Below, in pieces: positions 1 through 8,098 of a stretch of 64,000 bases of DNA. The stretch is taken from positions 434,001 through 498,000 of the forward strand of contig NZ_LNUA01000031.1 in NCBI RefSeq assembly GCF_009764355.1, given 5' to 3'. The notes below the pieces were generated by a model. It saw only the letters and a list, made by a program, of their open reading frames with translations. It did no database searches and was not told the DNA's origin. The position numbers and the translations under genes are program-made. This stretch comes from Companilactobacillus bobalius. Lineage in GTDB: Bacteria; Bacillota; Bacilli; Lactobacillales; Lactobacillaceae. Position 1 is the first letter of the stretch, and each line of letters opens with the position of its first letter.

Positions 1-860
1 ATAGCGATTATATGTCTTTACCCAAAAGAATGCGGAAGTGGAACGGTAAAATCAACTCGCGTGAATTCTTGAAAATTGATTATAATGGATCGATTTTTGA
101 AAATCGCCACTTTAAAGAACATGATATTCGGGTCAAAGATTCGCCGGTCATTGCTACGGTTAAAACAGGTAGTTCGTTTCCATATGGTAGTTCGATGCAT
201 TTTGGGCCAATGATGGTTGTGCCTGATAAGTATTATCAGAAGATGCCGGCTGAAGTTGAGGATACCTTTTATGGTTGGGATTTCAAGCGAGGGGATCGGT
301 TGAGTACAAAGCAGTTGGAAAAGCTAGATAATTTCCGCGATGCTTACTATATGAAAGTTAATTTCAAAAAGACCTTGGATCAATCAAACATTGAAGTATT
401 GAAAAAAGCCCCCGATAGAGGAGGCTCCATCTATACACAGGCCGGATTCTTAAGACAAGGGAGCATTAAAAAGAATTTTACTCAAGGTGGAGGATTCTAT
501 CTCTTTATCGTGTCTTTGTTCAGTGTTGCTTTGTTGATTGCCTTAGGAAGTGTACTGACATTGAGAATCCTTTTGAGGGATGATTATCAATCGCGGCAAT
601 TGCGAACCTTACAAAAAATCGGTGTCGAAGAAAGCGAGGTCAAGCGTATTGTTCGTCGTGAAAATACGTTAACTTTCTTGATACCGTTGATTTTTGCCTT
701 GGCACAATCGATTGTTGCGATTGCGATGTCGAATACTGGACGGCATATCTCAAAAAATATTATTTTGATATACGCTGGTTATGTTGTTTTATATGGTATT
801 TTTGGTTTGGTGAGTTATAAGGTCTCTTGGCATGGGATCAAACATAAATTTAGTCTGTGA
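1..860 (+). CDS. FtsX-family ABC transporter permease, C-terminal part (5' end outside window)
   Basis: The reading frame is open back to the window edge, so this is the tail of a larger gene and the ATG at 12 is probably internal. The last 120 or so residues contain three hydrophobic stretches (about residues 160-186, 224-242 and 250-272 counted from the ATG at 12) separated by a charged cytoplasmic loop. This is the C-terminal layout of FtsX/MacB-type permeases such as the BceB-like antimicrobial peptide exporters and sensors. The soluble stretch before it would be the extracellular domain. The ATPase partner should lie upstream, outside the window. Its last 11 bases overlap the end of the convergent gene on the minus strand. 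The family call is from topology; the substrate cannot be told. Confidence 0.7.
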   Translation, partial: SDYMSLPKRMRKWNGKINSREFLKIDYNGSIFENRHFKEHDIRVKDSPVIATVKTGSSFPYGSSMHFGPMMVVPDKYYQKMPAEVEDTFYGWDFKRGDRLSTKQLEKLDNFRDAYYMKVNFKKTLDQSNIEVLKKAPDRGGSIYTQAGFLRQGSIKKNFTQGGGFYLFIVSLFSVALLIALGSVLTLRILLRDDYQSRQLRTLQKIGVEESEVKRIVRRENTLTFLIPLIFALAQSIVAIAMSNTGRHISKNIILIYAGYVVLYGIFGLVSYKVSWHGIKHKFSL

Positions 861-1305
861 CGATTGAGTAACTTTTGGTAAAGAATCCAAAATCTTCTTC
901 GTTAGTACCCTGAATTTGTGATTGAACCTCTAGTTGTAAATTTTTGTTCCATTGTTTTATTTGATGAGTTTGTGTAAAAGTTTTAAGAATTAAATATTCT
1001 CTTGGACTATCTCTTTTTTGAAAGACAGCTGTTGCGGTAGAATTAAAGGAGTATTTGTGGAGACTGAATAATTTATTTTCAAATAACTTGGCCTGATCAG
1101 GATTAAACTTCAGATATGTCAAGGAATATAACCTATTGAATTCTTCATACTCTCCATTGATACTACGGTATTGCGCAAAAGTGGATAACTTTTTTATTAA
1201 AAGATGGTCTGCGTTAATACTAAATAAGGGTTTTAATAAAGTATCAGCAGAAGTTTGCTGACTCTTTAAAAAATTATATGTGCCTAGCTTTAATGTTATG
1301 TTCAT
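850..1305 (-). CDS. hypothetical protein, 151 residues, no recognised family
   Basis: I do not recognise this protein. It has an ATG start at 1305 preceded on the minus strand by a GAAAGGA ribosome binding site, and no signal peptide or membrane segment. It is rich in Leu, Phe, Tyr, Asn and Gln, with a mixed charged composition suggesting a small soluble cytosolic protein. It lies convergent to the ABC permease, overlapping its last 11 bases, and divergent from the MBL hydrolase with only about 40 bases between the two start codons, so the two divergent genes must share a compact promoter region. Coding potential is supported by length, ribosome binding site and fit between neighbours, but the function is unknown. 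Confidence 0.6.
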   Translation of the reverse strand: MNITLKLGTYNFLKSQQTSADTLLKPLFSINADHLLIKKLSTFAQYRSINGEYEEFNRLYSLTYLKFNPDQAKLFENKLFSLHKYSFNSTATAVFQKRDSPREYLILKTFTQTHQIKQWNKNLQLEVQSQIQGTNEEDFGFFTKSYSIVTD

Positions 1306-1347
1306 AATTATTGAAATCCTTTCAATTTAAATTTTTTGGAGGTTTCT

Positions 1348-2073
1348 ATGTTAGTTACAGTATTAGGTTTTTACGGAGGGTATCCTTATAAAGGAATCGG
1401 TACTTCTGGATACTTATTACAAAACGACGGTAAGAATTTGTTGATCGATTGTGGTAGTGGTGTTTTAAATTCACTATCTAACTACATGCAACCAACTGAT
1501 TTAGATGCTGTTGTTTTATCCCATTATCACCATGATCATACAGCAGATGTGGGTGTTTTGCAGTACAATTGGCTCGCTGCTAAAAAAGAAAATCCACTAC
1601 CTATTTATGGTCATACACAAGATTTTGTCAACTTTGCTCAATTGACAGAACCAAATGCAACTAAAGGAATCGCCTATAACGACTATGAACCAACTGAGAT
1701 TGGAACATTAAAGTTCGAATTTCTCAGAACAGTTCACCCAGTTCCAGCTTATGCGATGAGAATTACCGATAGTAAAGGTAAGGTAATCGTTTATACAGCT
1801 GACACCACATATTTTGACGGTTTAGTCGACTTTAGTAAAGATGCAGATTTATTAATTGCTGATACTAATTTTCCAGAAGACGTAACTGGTCGTAAATGGC
1901 ACTTAAATACAAAAGAAGCTGGTACCTTAGCTAAGGATGCCAACGTCAAACGTCTTATGATAAGTCATTTACCTCAAACAGTTGATGTTGAGACAATGTT
2001 AAGCCAATCACAAAAATATGCGAGAGAAATTCCAGTCGTGAATGCTTTCCAAGGTTTAGAAATCGAAGTTTAA
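1348..2073 (+). CDS. MBL-fold metallo-hydrolase (YhfI-like)
   Basis: This 241-residue protein has the metallo-beta-lactamase signature H59-x-H61-x-D63-H64, followed by a downstream Asp in YTADTT and a His in ISHLP near the C terminus, so the di-zinc site looks complete. Its overall form matches the RNase Z-like/YhfI group of cytosolic hydrolases, whose natural substrate is mostly unknown. A TTG at 1336 is in frame, but the GGAGG at 1338-1342 lies inside that extension and is well placed for the ATG at 1348, so I use 1348. It is followed by a 258-base gap before spx and may be monocistronic. Confidence 0.85.
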   Translation: MLVTVLGFYGGYPYKGIGTSGYLLQNDGKNLLIDCGSGVLNSLSNYMQPTDLDAVVLSHYHHDHTADVGVLQYNWLAAKKENPLPIYGHTQDFVNFAQLTEPNATKGIAYNDYEPTEIGTLKFEFLRTVHPVPAYAMRITDSKGKVIVYTADTTYFDGLVDFSKDADLLIADTNFPEDVTGRKWHLNTKEAGTLAKDANVKRLMISHLPQTVDVETMLSQSQKYAREIPVVNAFQGLEIEV

Positions 2074-2331
2074 TCGCAGAGTGATAGGATTATATTTTCA
2101 ATGAAAGTACTATAAATAATAACTAATACAATAAATTAATCCAAATTTATGTTTTTTGTGAAAAAAATACATAAAGGGCTATTTAGTGGGTACATGTTTT
2201 CACAATTAAACAATTTTCGAACAAATATTCGTAACTTTTTATTGAAAAACTATAGATTTTATTAATGCAATGGGTTACAATATTATTGTGTTTAAAGAGT
2301 TTGATACTACACAGGAAAGGAGAGATTATAT
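2074..2331 (+). promoter_or_regulatory. long AT-rich regulatory region upstream of spx
   Basis: This 258-base gap holds no credible gene. Visible elements are an inverted repeat TTGTGAAAA (2156-2164) / TTTTCACAA (2197-2205), a LexA-like sequence CGAACAAATATTCG (2218-2231) one base off the CGAAC-N4-GTTCG consensus, and a possible -10 TACAAT at 2276-2281. The spx ribosome binding site AGGAAAGGAGAG lies just before the ATG. Spx genes in Bacillus are known to have several promoters and repressors, so a complex region is expected; which of these elements work is not known. Confidence 0.4.
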
Positions 2332-2730
2332 ATGGTAACCATTTATACATCTCCAAGTTGCACATCATGTCGTAAAGCCAAGGCTTGGCTCGAGGATCAT
2401 GACATTCCTTACAAAGAAAGAAACATTTACTCTGAACCTTTAAATAAGCAAGAAATTAAACAAGTTTTACAAATGACTGAGAACGGTACAGAAGAAATTA
2501 TTTCTACACGTTCAAAGGCATTCCAAAACCTTAAAGTTAATTTGGACGATTTAACAATTGATCAATTGTTGGATTTAGTTCAAACAAACCCTGGTTTGTT
2601 AAAACGTCCTATTATTATGGATGATAAACGTCTTCAAGTTGGTTTTAACGAAGATGAAATCAGAAGATTCTTGCCTAGAAGTGTTAGAACTATGGAACTT
2701 CAAAAGGCTCAATTAATGGCTGGATTATAA
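2332..2730 (+). CDS. spx: transcriptional regulator Spx
   Basis: Spx is an ArsC-like protein that binds the C-terminal domain of the RNA polymerase alpha subunit and redirects transcription under disulfide stress. The 132-residue length is typical. The N terminus carries the redox switch C10-T-S-C13, and Gly52, the residue that in B. subtilis Spx is needed for alpha-subunit contact, is conserved. The ATG is preceded by a strong AGGAAAGGAGAG. Other Spx paralogues are usual in lactobacilli, so this could be one of several copies. Its proteolytic adaptor SpxH is encoded about 4.6 kb downstream. A factor-independent terminator follows directly. Confidence 0.95.
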   Translation: MVTIYTSPSCTSCRKAKAWLEDHDIPYKERNIYSEPLNKQEIKQVLQMTENGTEEIISTRSKAFQNLKVNLDDLTIDQLLDLVQTNPGLLKRPIIMDDKRLQVGFNEDEIRRFLPRSVRTMELQKAQLMAGL

Positions 2731-2740
2731 GAATATAAAC

Positions 2741-2772
2741 AGAGCATTTCCTAACGGAAGTGCTCTTTTTTT
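2741..2772 (+). terminator. terminator after spx
   Basis: Stem AGAGCATTTCC / GGAAGTGCTCT (one G-U pair) with a 4-base loop and a run of seven or more T. Confidence 0.9.
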
Positions 2773-2875
2773 GTTGCCAAAATTGGTAAGAACATTTTGA
2801 ACAATCAATTAAAGAATTTATTCACAATAGAACAAATATATTTATATTAAATGAAAAAGTATATTCATGATGTTT

Positions 2876-2910
2876 GATATAATTCACCTTAAGAAAACGA
2901 TTTCAAGGTG
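2876..2910 (+). promoter_or_regulatory. -10 element, cre-like sequence and ribosome binding site of the surface protein gene
   Basis: A TATAAT at 2878-2883 is a good -10; I see no strong -35. AGAAAACGATTTCA at 2892-2905 matches the CcpA cre consensus TGWNANCGNTNWCA except for the first base, and abuts the AAGGTGG ribosome binding site (2905-2911). If bound, CcpA would act as a roadblock just after the transcription start. Confidence 0.4.
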
Positions 2911-2916
2911 GACGCT

Positions 2917-5538
2917 ATGCATGTATTCAGAAGGCCTATTTCGAATAGAAACAACTTTGTCATATTGTCGGTGATACTACTTTTGGGAATCTTGTGTATG
3001 ACCGTTTTTGAGACAAATGAGATACAGGCGGCTACGACAAATGATGTGCAACAATTGTTAAATCAGAATGCCGCTAATTTGATGAATAATGAATCCCTTG
3101 CACAGACTGACGACATGTTACCTACAGCAGCGACAATCACATATAGTGGTGTCAATGGTACGGCTAATTGGGACATTGACAGCACTGGAAAGTTGACGGT
3201 TCACGCAGGTCAATTAGCCTATGGCATGGGCAATTGGAAGAATTACGCTAGTTCAATTAAAAGTGTTTATGTAGAAGATGGGGTAAAAGTAAATAATGAC
3301 TTTGTTACATCAAATGGTAATAATGGAGTTTTTTCAAATTTAGAAAATGTTACGACAATTGATGTAACCAATTTAGATGTATCGGCAGCTTCAACATTGG
3401 GATACATGTTTAGTGGGGATAAAAAATTAACAGAAATAATTGGTCTTGAAGCCTGGAAGACATCCAAGGTTACGTGGCTCGGTAGTATGTTTTACGATAA
3501 CAATTCTTTAAAGAGTTTGGATTTATCGAACTTTGATACTAGTCATGTAAATAATTTTTTTGGTATGTTTATGAACTGTTATTCGTTAGAGTATCTTAAT
3601 ATATCGGGATTCGATACTTCTGAAGCTGACAGTTTAAATCTTCTTTTTCTGGGGGTTCCTGGTGAAATAGTTGGGTTAAAAGGTTTTGATACATCAAATG
3701 TAACTAGTATGAGGTCAACATTTCAGAATGTGAATTTTATTAAAAATGATCCTGATGACATCAAAGATTGGGATGTTTCTAGGGTCACGGATATGTCAAG
3801 TTTGTTTAATAAAAGCAAATTTAATGAGTTGGATTTAAGCAAATGGGATATAGGCAAGGTTACAGATATGTCCTCAATGTTTAACGGTGATAGTAACGTT
3901 TCACAAGTTAAGGGAATCAGAGAGTGGGATACATCAAATGTAGAAAATATGTCTTCAATGTTTGCAGGAGTGACTGATAGTGATCTTTCGATGGTGAATG
4001 ATTGGAATGTCTCAAATGTCACGTCAATGTATTCGATGTTCGGCGATTGTTCTAATTTAGCAGAATTAGATTTATCTAATTGGAATACTCCAAAGTTAAA
4101 CCATACGGGGAGTATGTTTAGCAATGACAAATTACTCAGTGAAGATACGTTGAAAGGATATGAAACTTTAGTTACTGATAAAACTTTGCGTATGGGTTCT
4201 ATGTTTTCAGGAACGGGATTTAAAACGATTGATCTATCACAGTATGATACTTCCAATGTAGAGGACTTAAGCAGCGTATTTATGGGAACTACTAAATTAC
4301 AAAAGATAATTGGTACGTTTGACACTAGTTCGGTAGTTGATATGACAGCATTATTCAATGGCTCAGCTATTACTGACTTTGATGGGTTAAATATTGCTGA
4401 TTGGGATACTTCAAAAGTTGAAAAGATGTCCCGTATGTTTCTAGCAACATCGATATCGAATTTTGATTTTTTGAAAGATTGGGATACTTCATCTCTGACT
4501 GATTTAAATTCGACATTTTCAAAAAATACTAAGGCTAAGACGATACCGTTGGTCAATTGGGATGTGTCTAAAGTTGGAAGCTTTTATTTGACCTTTAATG
4601 GCTCTAGTGCATTGGAGAGTCTGCCCATTGAAAACTGGAATGTTACTAGCGCCACAACAATGTATGGAATGTTTTGGAGTGCATCTTCTTTGAAAAAATT
4701 AGATTTTTCTAAATGGAATACTCCTAATGTGAAAAGTTTTTATGCAATGCTGAATAGTACCTCTGGTTTAGAAACAGTCGATCTCTCAGGATTGGATACT
4801 ACTAATGCAACCGATATGAGTTACTTCTTTGGCTTAGAACATAATTTGTGGAAAATTACTCTTGGTCCTAAATCAGTTATGAAAAATCTTCAAGGACAGC
4901 CAAATACGACTGGAGTTCAATTTCCAACTCCTGTCGTAGGTAAAAAAATTAATGATTCATCAACTTCTGAATCTTATAGTGCAATTAGCGATAAATGGCA
5001 AGAGGTTGATTATGCAAATGGAGGTTCTGACCATCAACCAGTGGGAAATCTCTTTTCAGCACAAGAAATTGTTGATCAATTTTCCAACGCAGGTAATCCA
5101 ATTACTACGTATGTTTGGCAGCAACATCCAATTATTAATATAAAAATGCAAGTACCAGATATTGATTTTGGTAAGATCAATAATGCACCACAGATTTTTC
5201 ATCGGAAAAATAAAGATTTTGCTATAACGATTAATAATAATAATTATCCGGCTGATAAAGTTGTATCAAAGATCACAGTGTCCTTATCTGAACCCTTAAC
5301 TACAGCAGATGGACAAAATACTCTAGAAAATGCTTTGGTCTATCGTGAAAAGAAAAAGAGTAGTCAAATTCTGTCAGGTACTCCAACGACAATTTACGAA
5401 GATGAAATTCCTGATGGAGTTAGTTCTATTAATTGGGATGACGATGATGGAATCCTTTTGGATATGAACAATGAGTCTTATGCCAAGAGCGATAACTATT
5501 CAACCACCTTAAATTGGACTATGGTCAACAGTCTATAG
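2917..5538 (+). CDS. secreted BspA/DUF285-type repeat surface protein with WxL-like C-terminal domain
   Basis: This is a large exported protein of 873 residues. The N terminus has a positively charged stretch, a hydrophobic core (about residues 14-30) and a likely signal peptidase site near IQAAT. From about residue 150 to 650 it consists of repeated units of the form W-[DN]-T/V-S-x-V-x-x-M-x-x-M-F, the DUF285 (BspA-like leucine-rich) repeats common in lactobacillus surface proteins. The last 130 residues contain IDFGKI and end in TLNWTMVNSL, resembling a WxL cell-wall-binding domain with Met in place of Leu. There is no LPxTG motif. A GTG at 2908 is in frame but lies in the ribosome binding site, so I use the ATG at 2917. 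A role in adhesion or cell-wall association is inferred. It interrupts the usual spx-mecA order. Confidence 0.85.
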   Translation: MHVFRRPISNRNNFVILSVILLLGILCMTVFETNEIQAATTNDVQQLLNQNAANLMNNESLAQTDDMLPTAATITYSGVNGTANWDIDSTGKLTVHAGQLAYGMGNWKNYASSIKSVYVEDGVKVNNDFVTSNGNNGVFSNLENVTTIDVTNLDVSAASTLGYMFSGDKKLTEIIGLEAWKTSKVTWLGSMFYDNNSLKSLDLSNFDTSHVNNFFGMFMNCYSLEYLNISGFDTSEADSLNLLFLGVPGEIVGLKGFDTSNVTSMRSTFQNVNFIKNDPDDIKDWDVSRVTDMSSLFNKSKFNELDLSKWDIGKVTDMSSMFNGDSNVSQVKGIREWDTSNVENMSSMFAGVTDSDLSMVNDWNVSNVTSMYSMFGDCSNLAELDLSNWNTPKLNHTGSMFSNDKLLSEDTLKGYETLVTDKTLRMGSMFSGTGFKTIDLSQYDTSNVEDLSSVFMGTTKLQKIIGTFDTSSVVDMTALFNGSAITDFDGLNIADWDTSKVEKMSRMFLATSISNFDFLKDWDTSSLTDLNSTFSKNTKAKTIPLVNWDVSKVGSFYLTFNGSSALESLPIENWNVTSATTMYGMFWSASSLKKLDFSKWNTPNVKSFYAMLNSTSGLETVDLSGLDTTNATDMSYFFGLEHNLWKITLGPKSVMKNLQGQPNTTGVQFPTPVVGKKINDSSTSESYSAISDKWQEVDYANGGSDHQPVGNLFSAQEIVDQFSNAGNPITTYVWQQHPIINIKMQVPDIDFGKINNAPQIFHRKNKDFAITINNNNYPADKVVSKITVSLSEPLTTADGQNTLENALVYREKKKSSQILSGTPTTIYEDEIPDGVSSINWDDDDGILLDMNNESYAKSDNYSTTLNWTMVNSL

Positions 5539-5666
5539 AAATCGTTATTTTTGACTAGCTTTTCGAGTTTTAGTATATTATTTGAATGACTCGAGTTATC
5601 GGTATATGATAGTTGAAATAGTTTATAAGACTGTTAGAATGTAGATACAGAATTGAGGTGACTATG

Positions 5667-6341
5667 ATGGAGATGGATCGACTTAATGAGAATACAATCA
5701 GAGTCATTCTTAGTACGGAAGATTTACAAGAACGTGGCGTAACTGTTTTAGATTTGTTAGGTAACAAGAAGCAAATCGAATCGTTCTTTTACAGTATTTT
5801 GGATGAAGTTGATAAGGATCATGTCTTTACGAATAATGAACCAGTTACTTTCCAAATAATGCCAAACAAAGCAGGTTTGGAGCTGTTAATCAGTAAGAGT
5901 GATGATTCTGAAGATACAGATTCATTGCCATTAAATGGGCTACAAGGTTCAGTCGTTAATAATAATGATGATACTAACGAGGCAAAAATGGGTACTGAGG
6001 AATATGATAGTGATACAGCACCATATTTGAATGACCCAGATACACCTACGAAGACGGTTATTGTTGAATTTAAAGACTTTGAGGACTATGTCCAATTGGC
6101 TGATTTATTACACTTAGAAAGTGGAATTTCAAATCTTTGGGAATATGACAATAAATATTACTTGCAGTTGATTCTGTTTACAGATGAGATGCATGAAATG
6201 ACTTATAGTGATGTTTTGGCTTTACTTAGTGAGTATAGCTTTAAAACAAAGGTCACAGCAGCTGTCCTATCAGAGTATGGTAAGGAAATCATGTCTAAGA
6301 CAGCTTTGGAACTTACTAGATATTATTTTGATAAAAAATAA
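5667..6341 (+). CDS. mecA: adaptor protein MecA
   Basis: MecA is the adaptor that brings substrates such as ComK (in Bacillus) or ComX/SigH-type factors to the ClpCP protease and helps assemble ClpC. The N-terminal domain (residues 1-80) begins MEMDRLNENT, matching the family start MxIERINExT. A highly acidic linker follows (about residues 80-125), then the conserved ClpC-binding C-terminal domain with DFEDYVQLA. The 224-residue length is normal. In-frame starts at GTG 5658 and ATG 5664 are possible; the ATG at 5667 fits best with GAGGTGA at 5655-5661 and with homologues. It lies just before coiA, as in Bacillus. Confidence 0.93.
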   Translation: MEMDRLNENTIRVILSTEDLQERGVTVLDLLGNKKQIESFFYSILDEVDKDHVFTNNEPVTFQIMPNKAGLELLISKSDDSEDTDSLPLNGLQGSVVNNNDDTNEAKMGTEEYDSDTAPYLNDPDTPTKTVIVEFKDFEDYVQLADLLHLESGISNLWEYDNKYYLQLILFTDEMHEMTYSDVLALLSEYSFKTKVTAAVLSEYGKEIMSKTALELTRYYFDKK

Positions 6342-6372
6342 AACCAACTCAATTAGGGTTGGTTTTTTTTTG
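6342..6372 (+). terminator. terminator after mecA
   Basis: Stem AACCAAC / GTTGGTT with a short loop followed by nine T residues, beginning at the mecA stop codon. Confidence 0.85.
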
Positions 6373-6398
6373 CGTAATTTTATCTAGAGGTGATGGAA

Positions 6399-7250
6399 GT
6401 GTATGCCGCTTTAAATGAAATGGGATTATTAGTTGATGCACTGCAAGCGAAAAAAGAAAATAATTATTATTGTTGTCACTGTAAACAAAGAGTGAAATTG
6501 ATCGTTACAGAATCACGAATTTATTTTCGACACAGAAATAAATGTAATAACGAAATAAACGAGCGTTTGATTCATCAAAAAGGTAAGAAGATGTTGATGA
6601 ATGAACTGAGTAAATTGAATCCGCGGTCTTTAGCAAGTGAGGTTTATTTATCAAAAATTAAACAGCGACCGGATATTTTAGTTAATGGGAATTTTGCGGT
6701 TGAGTATCAGTGTGCGCAAATTAATGCTGATATTTTAACTAAGAGAGTTAATGGGTATCGTAGTGTGGGAATAAAAAATATTTGGATCTTGGGTGGTCAT
6801 TATTTAAAAAACAAATTGGGACGCGAGCATTTAAAATTTATTTCCTATAATAAAACTTGGCAGTTTTACCTATTAACCTTAGATTCACAGCAAGGGATAA
6901 TGACACTTTTTTATAACATTGAATTCATCGGTCCATTTAATAAAATGATTTATCAAAAAAGAATTTTTTCAAGAACAAAATTTTATAAATTGTTTATATT
7001 TCGACCAAAATTAATTCAAAAATTGAGAATATATACTGATAAACGCTGGTTAAAGAAAATCAGAAAAAAGAACGACTTAGTATCGCAAAGGTTCAAATTA
7101 AACTTTTATACAGTACACAAAATGACGGTGGAAGAGTATCTCAAAGAAGATAAATTTGATGCGGAATTTCCTATATTTGCTAATCCAGCTTGGCAAAGAC
7201 GTTGTGGTCAAATGCCTAAGCGGTTGAAGCAGCCATTGTTAAAAAAATAG
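6399..7250 (+). CDS. coiA: competence protein CoiA-like
   Basis: CoiA promotes recombination of incoming DNA during natural transformation. The 283-residue protein has the family layout: an N-terminal Cys-rich segment with C25/C26 and C28 (likely zinc binding), then a nuclease-like core with R-P-D92 followed by E102-x-Q104 (PD-(D/E)xK superfamily), and a basic C-terminal part. GTG 6390 and ATG 6393 are in frame but fall within the GAGGTGATGG ribosome binding site; GTG 6399 is better placed and matches the usual N terminus. It sits between mecA and the convergent spxH, the standard neighbourhood. Expression is probably competence-linked, but I see no ComX box in front of it. Confidence 0.88.
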   Translation: MYAALNEMGLLVDALQAKKENNYYCCHCKQRVKLIVTESRIYFRHRNKCNNEINERLIHQKGKKMLMNELSKLNPRSLASEVYLSKIKQRPDILVNGNFAVEYQCAQINADILTKRVNGYRSVGIKNIWILGGHYLKNKLGREHLKFISYNKTWQFYLLTLDSQQGIMTLFYNIEFIGPFNKMIYQKRIFSRTKFYKLFIFRPKLIQKLRIYTDKRWLKKIRKKNDLVSQRFKLNFYTVHKMTVEEYLKEDKFDAEFPIFANPAWQRRCGQMPKRLKQPLLKK

Positions 7251-7285
7251 CTACTAGAAACCCTATTGTTGGGATCTAGTAGCTA
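7248..7285. terminator. bidirectional hairpin between coiA and spxH
   Basis: Perfect 11-base stem TAGCTACTAGA / TCTAGTAGCTA with a further weaker inner stem. The 5' arm begins with the coiA stop codon. The run of seven T is on the minus strand, so it is a good terminator for spxH and a weaker one for coiA. Confidence 0.75.
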
Positions 7286-7300
7286 TATTTGTTTGTAAAA

Positions 7301-7954
7301 CTATTTTCTAAATCTATCTAAACTGATAACTGTTCCAGAAGTAGAAACATTACTGGCAACATCTTGTGGAAGTTCTCGTTCTAACAGGATGTTAATGTTA
7401 TTGGTAATATCTTCTTGAGAAGTAGATTCTCCAAAATTATTGATCATCATGCCTGGTTTTTCATCGTCTTCACAATCAAAAATTACAGCCGTTGGTGCCT
7501 TTTGAATATGCATTTCCATTGATAATTGTTGGTCACGCTTTAAACCTTGGCTGACACATTGGCTTTCTTTATCAGTCATGATGGACTTGTAATCAAGCCC
7601 ACTATTGTTAATTACGCGCCTGATAGTGTTATCATCAAAGGGATTATTCAAAATATTTACTTGTTCTTGAAGATTCATTAAAAAGTTACGTGCTTTTTTG
7701 TTACCCTGACAGGATGCTGCTTTATAAAGTTTTGCAGCTTCAATTACATCTTGAGATGCACAGGTACGTTCCTTAATGTCGGTAATCTTGAAACCTTTTA
7801 ATTGAACATAATCGTTAATTGTTGCCATATTATAGTTCGTCACAAAATGATATTGTGTATCAATATCGTGTTTTCTAGTGAAATCAATAATTGCTTGTTC
7901 CACTTTTAAACAATACGAACATAATGGATTAATATATAAAAATACTTCCCACAT
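7301..7954 (-). CDS. spxH: ClpXP adaptor protein SpxH (YjbH)
   Basis: SpxH is a DsbA-like (thioredoxin fold) cytosolic adaptor that delivers Spx to ClpXP and releases it under disulfide stress. The N terminus has the thioredoxin-type C12-S-Y-C15 motif and the body carries the family's long helical insertion; length 217 residues. A longer in-frame start at 7969 includes the GGAGGGA ribosome binding site, so the ATG at 7954 is chosen. It is divergent from relQ, with about 145 bases between starts. Having spx, mecA and spxH within 6 kb places both arms of Clp-dependent Spx/competence control together. Confidence 0.9.
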   Translation of the reverse strand: MWEVFLYINPLCSYCLKVEQAIIDFTRKHDIDTQYHFVTNYNMATINDYVQLKGFKITDIKERTCASQDVIEAAKLYKAASCQGNKKARNFLMNLQEQVNILNNPFDDNTIRRVINNSGLDYKSIMTDKESQCVSQGLKRDQQLSMEMHIQKAPTAVIFDCEDDEKPGMMINNFGESTSQEDITNNINILLERELPQDVASNVSTSGTVISLDRFRK

Positions 7955-8098
7955 TATGTTTCCCTCCATCTCTATTGCAATGTCATTCTACCAACATTTT
8001 TAAAAAAGGTAAAATTTTAAACTCAAAGATTGGTAATATTTATATTTAGATGAATCTTTTACAAAACTACGATATATTTATATTAAAGCGAGGTTATT

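Noticed and set aside
2183..2368. Minus-strand frame of 61 codons in the spx upstream region
   Set aside because: It overlaps the spx start and ribosome binding site, has no ribosome binding site of its own and a composition typical of random AT-rich DNA.
3723..4556. Long minus-strand frame of 277 codons inside the surface protein gene
   Set aside because: It is antisense to the regular DUF285 repeats, whose codon periodicity keeps the opposite strand open; its sequence is low-complexity Ser/Asn/Leu with no domain.
5539..5666. Hairpin CGAGT ... ACTCG downstream of the surface protein gene as a terminator
   Set aside because: The stem is only five pairs with a loop of about 20 bases and no T-run; I see no clear terminator in this gap.
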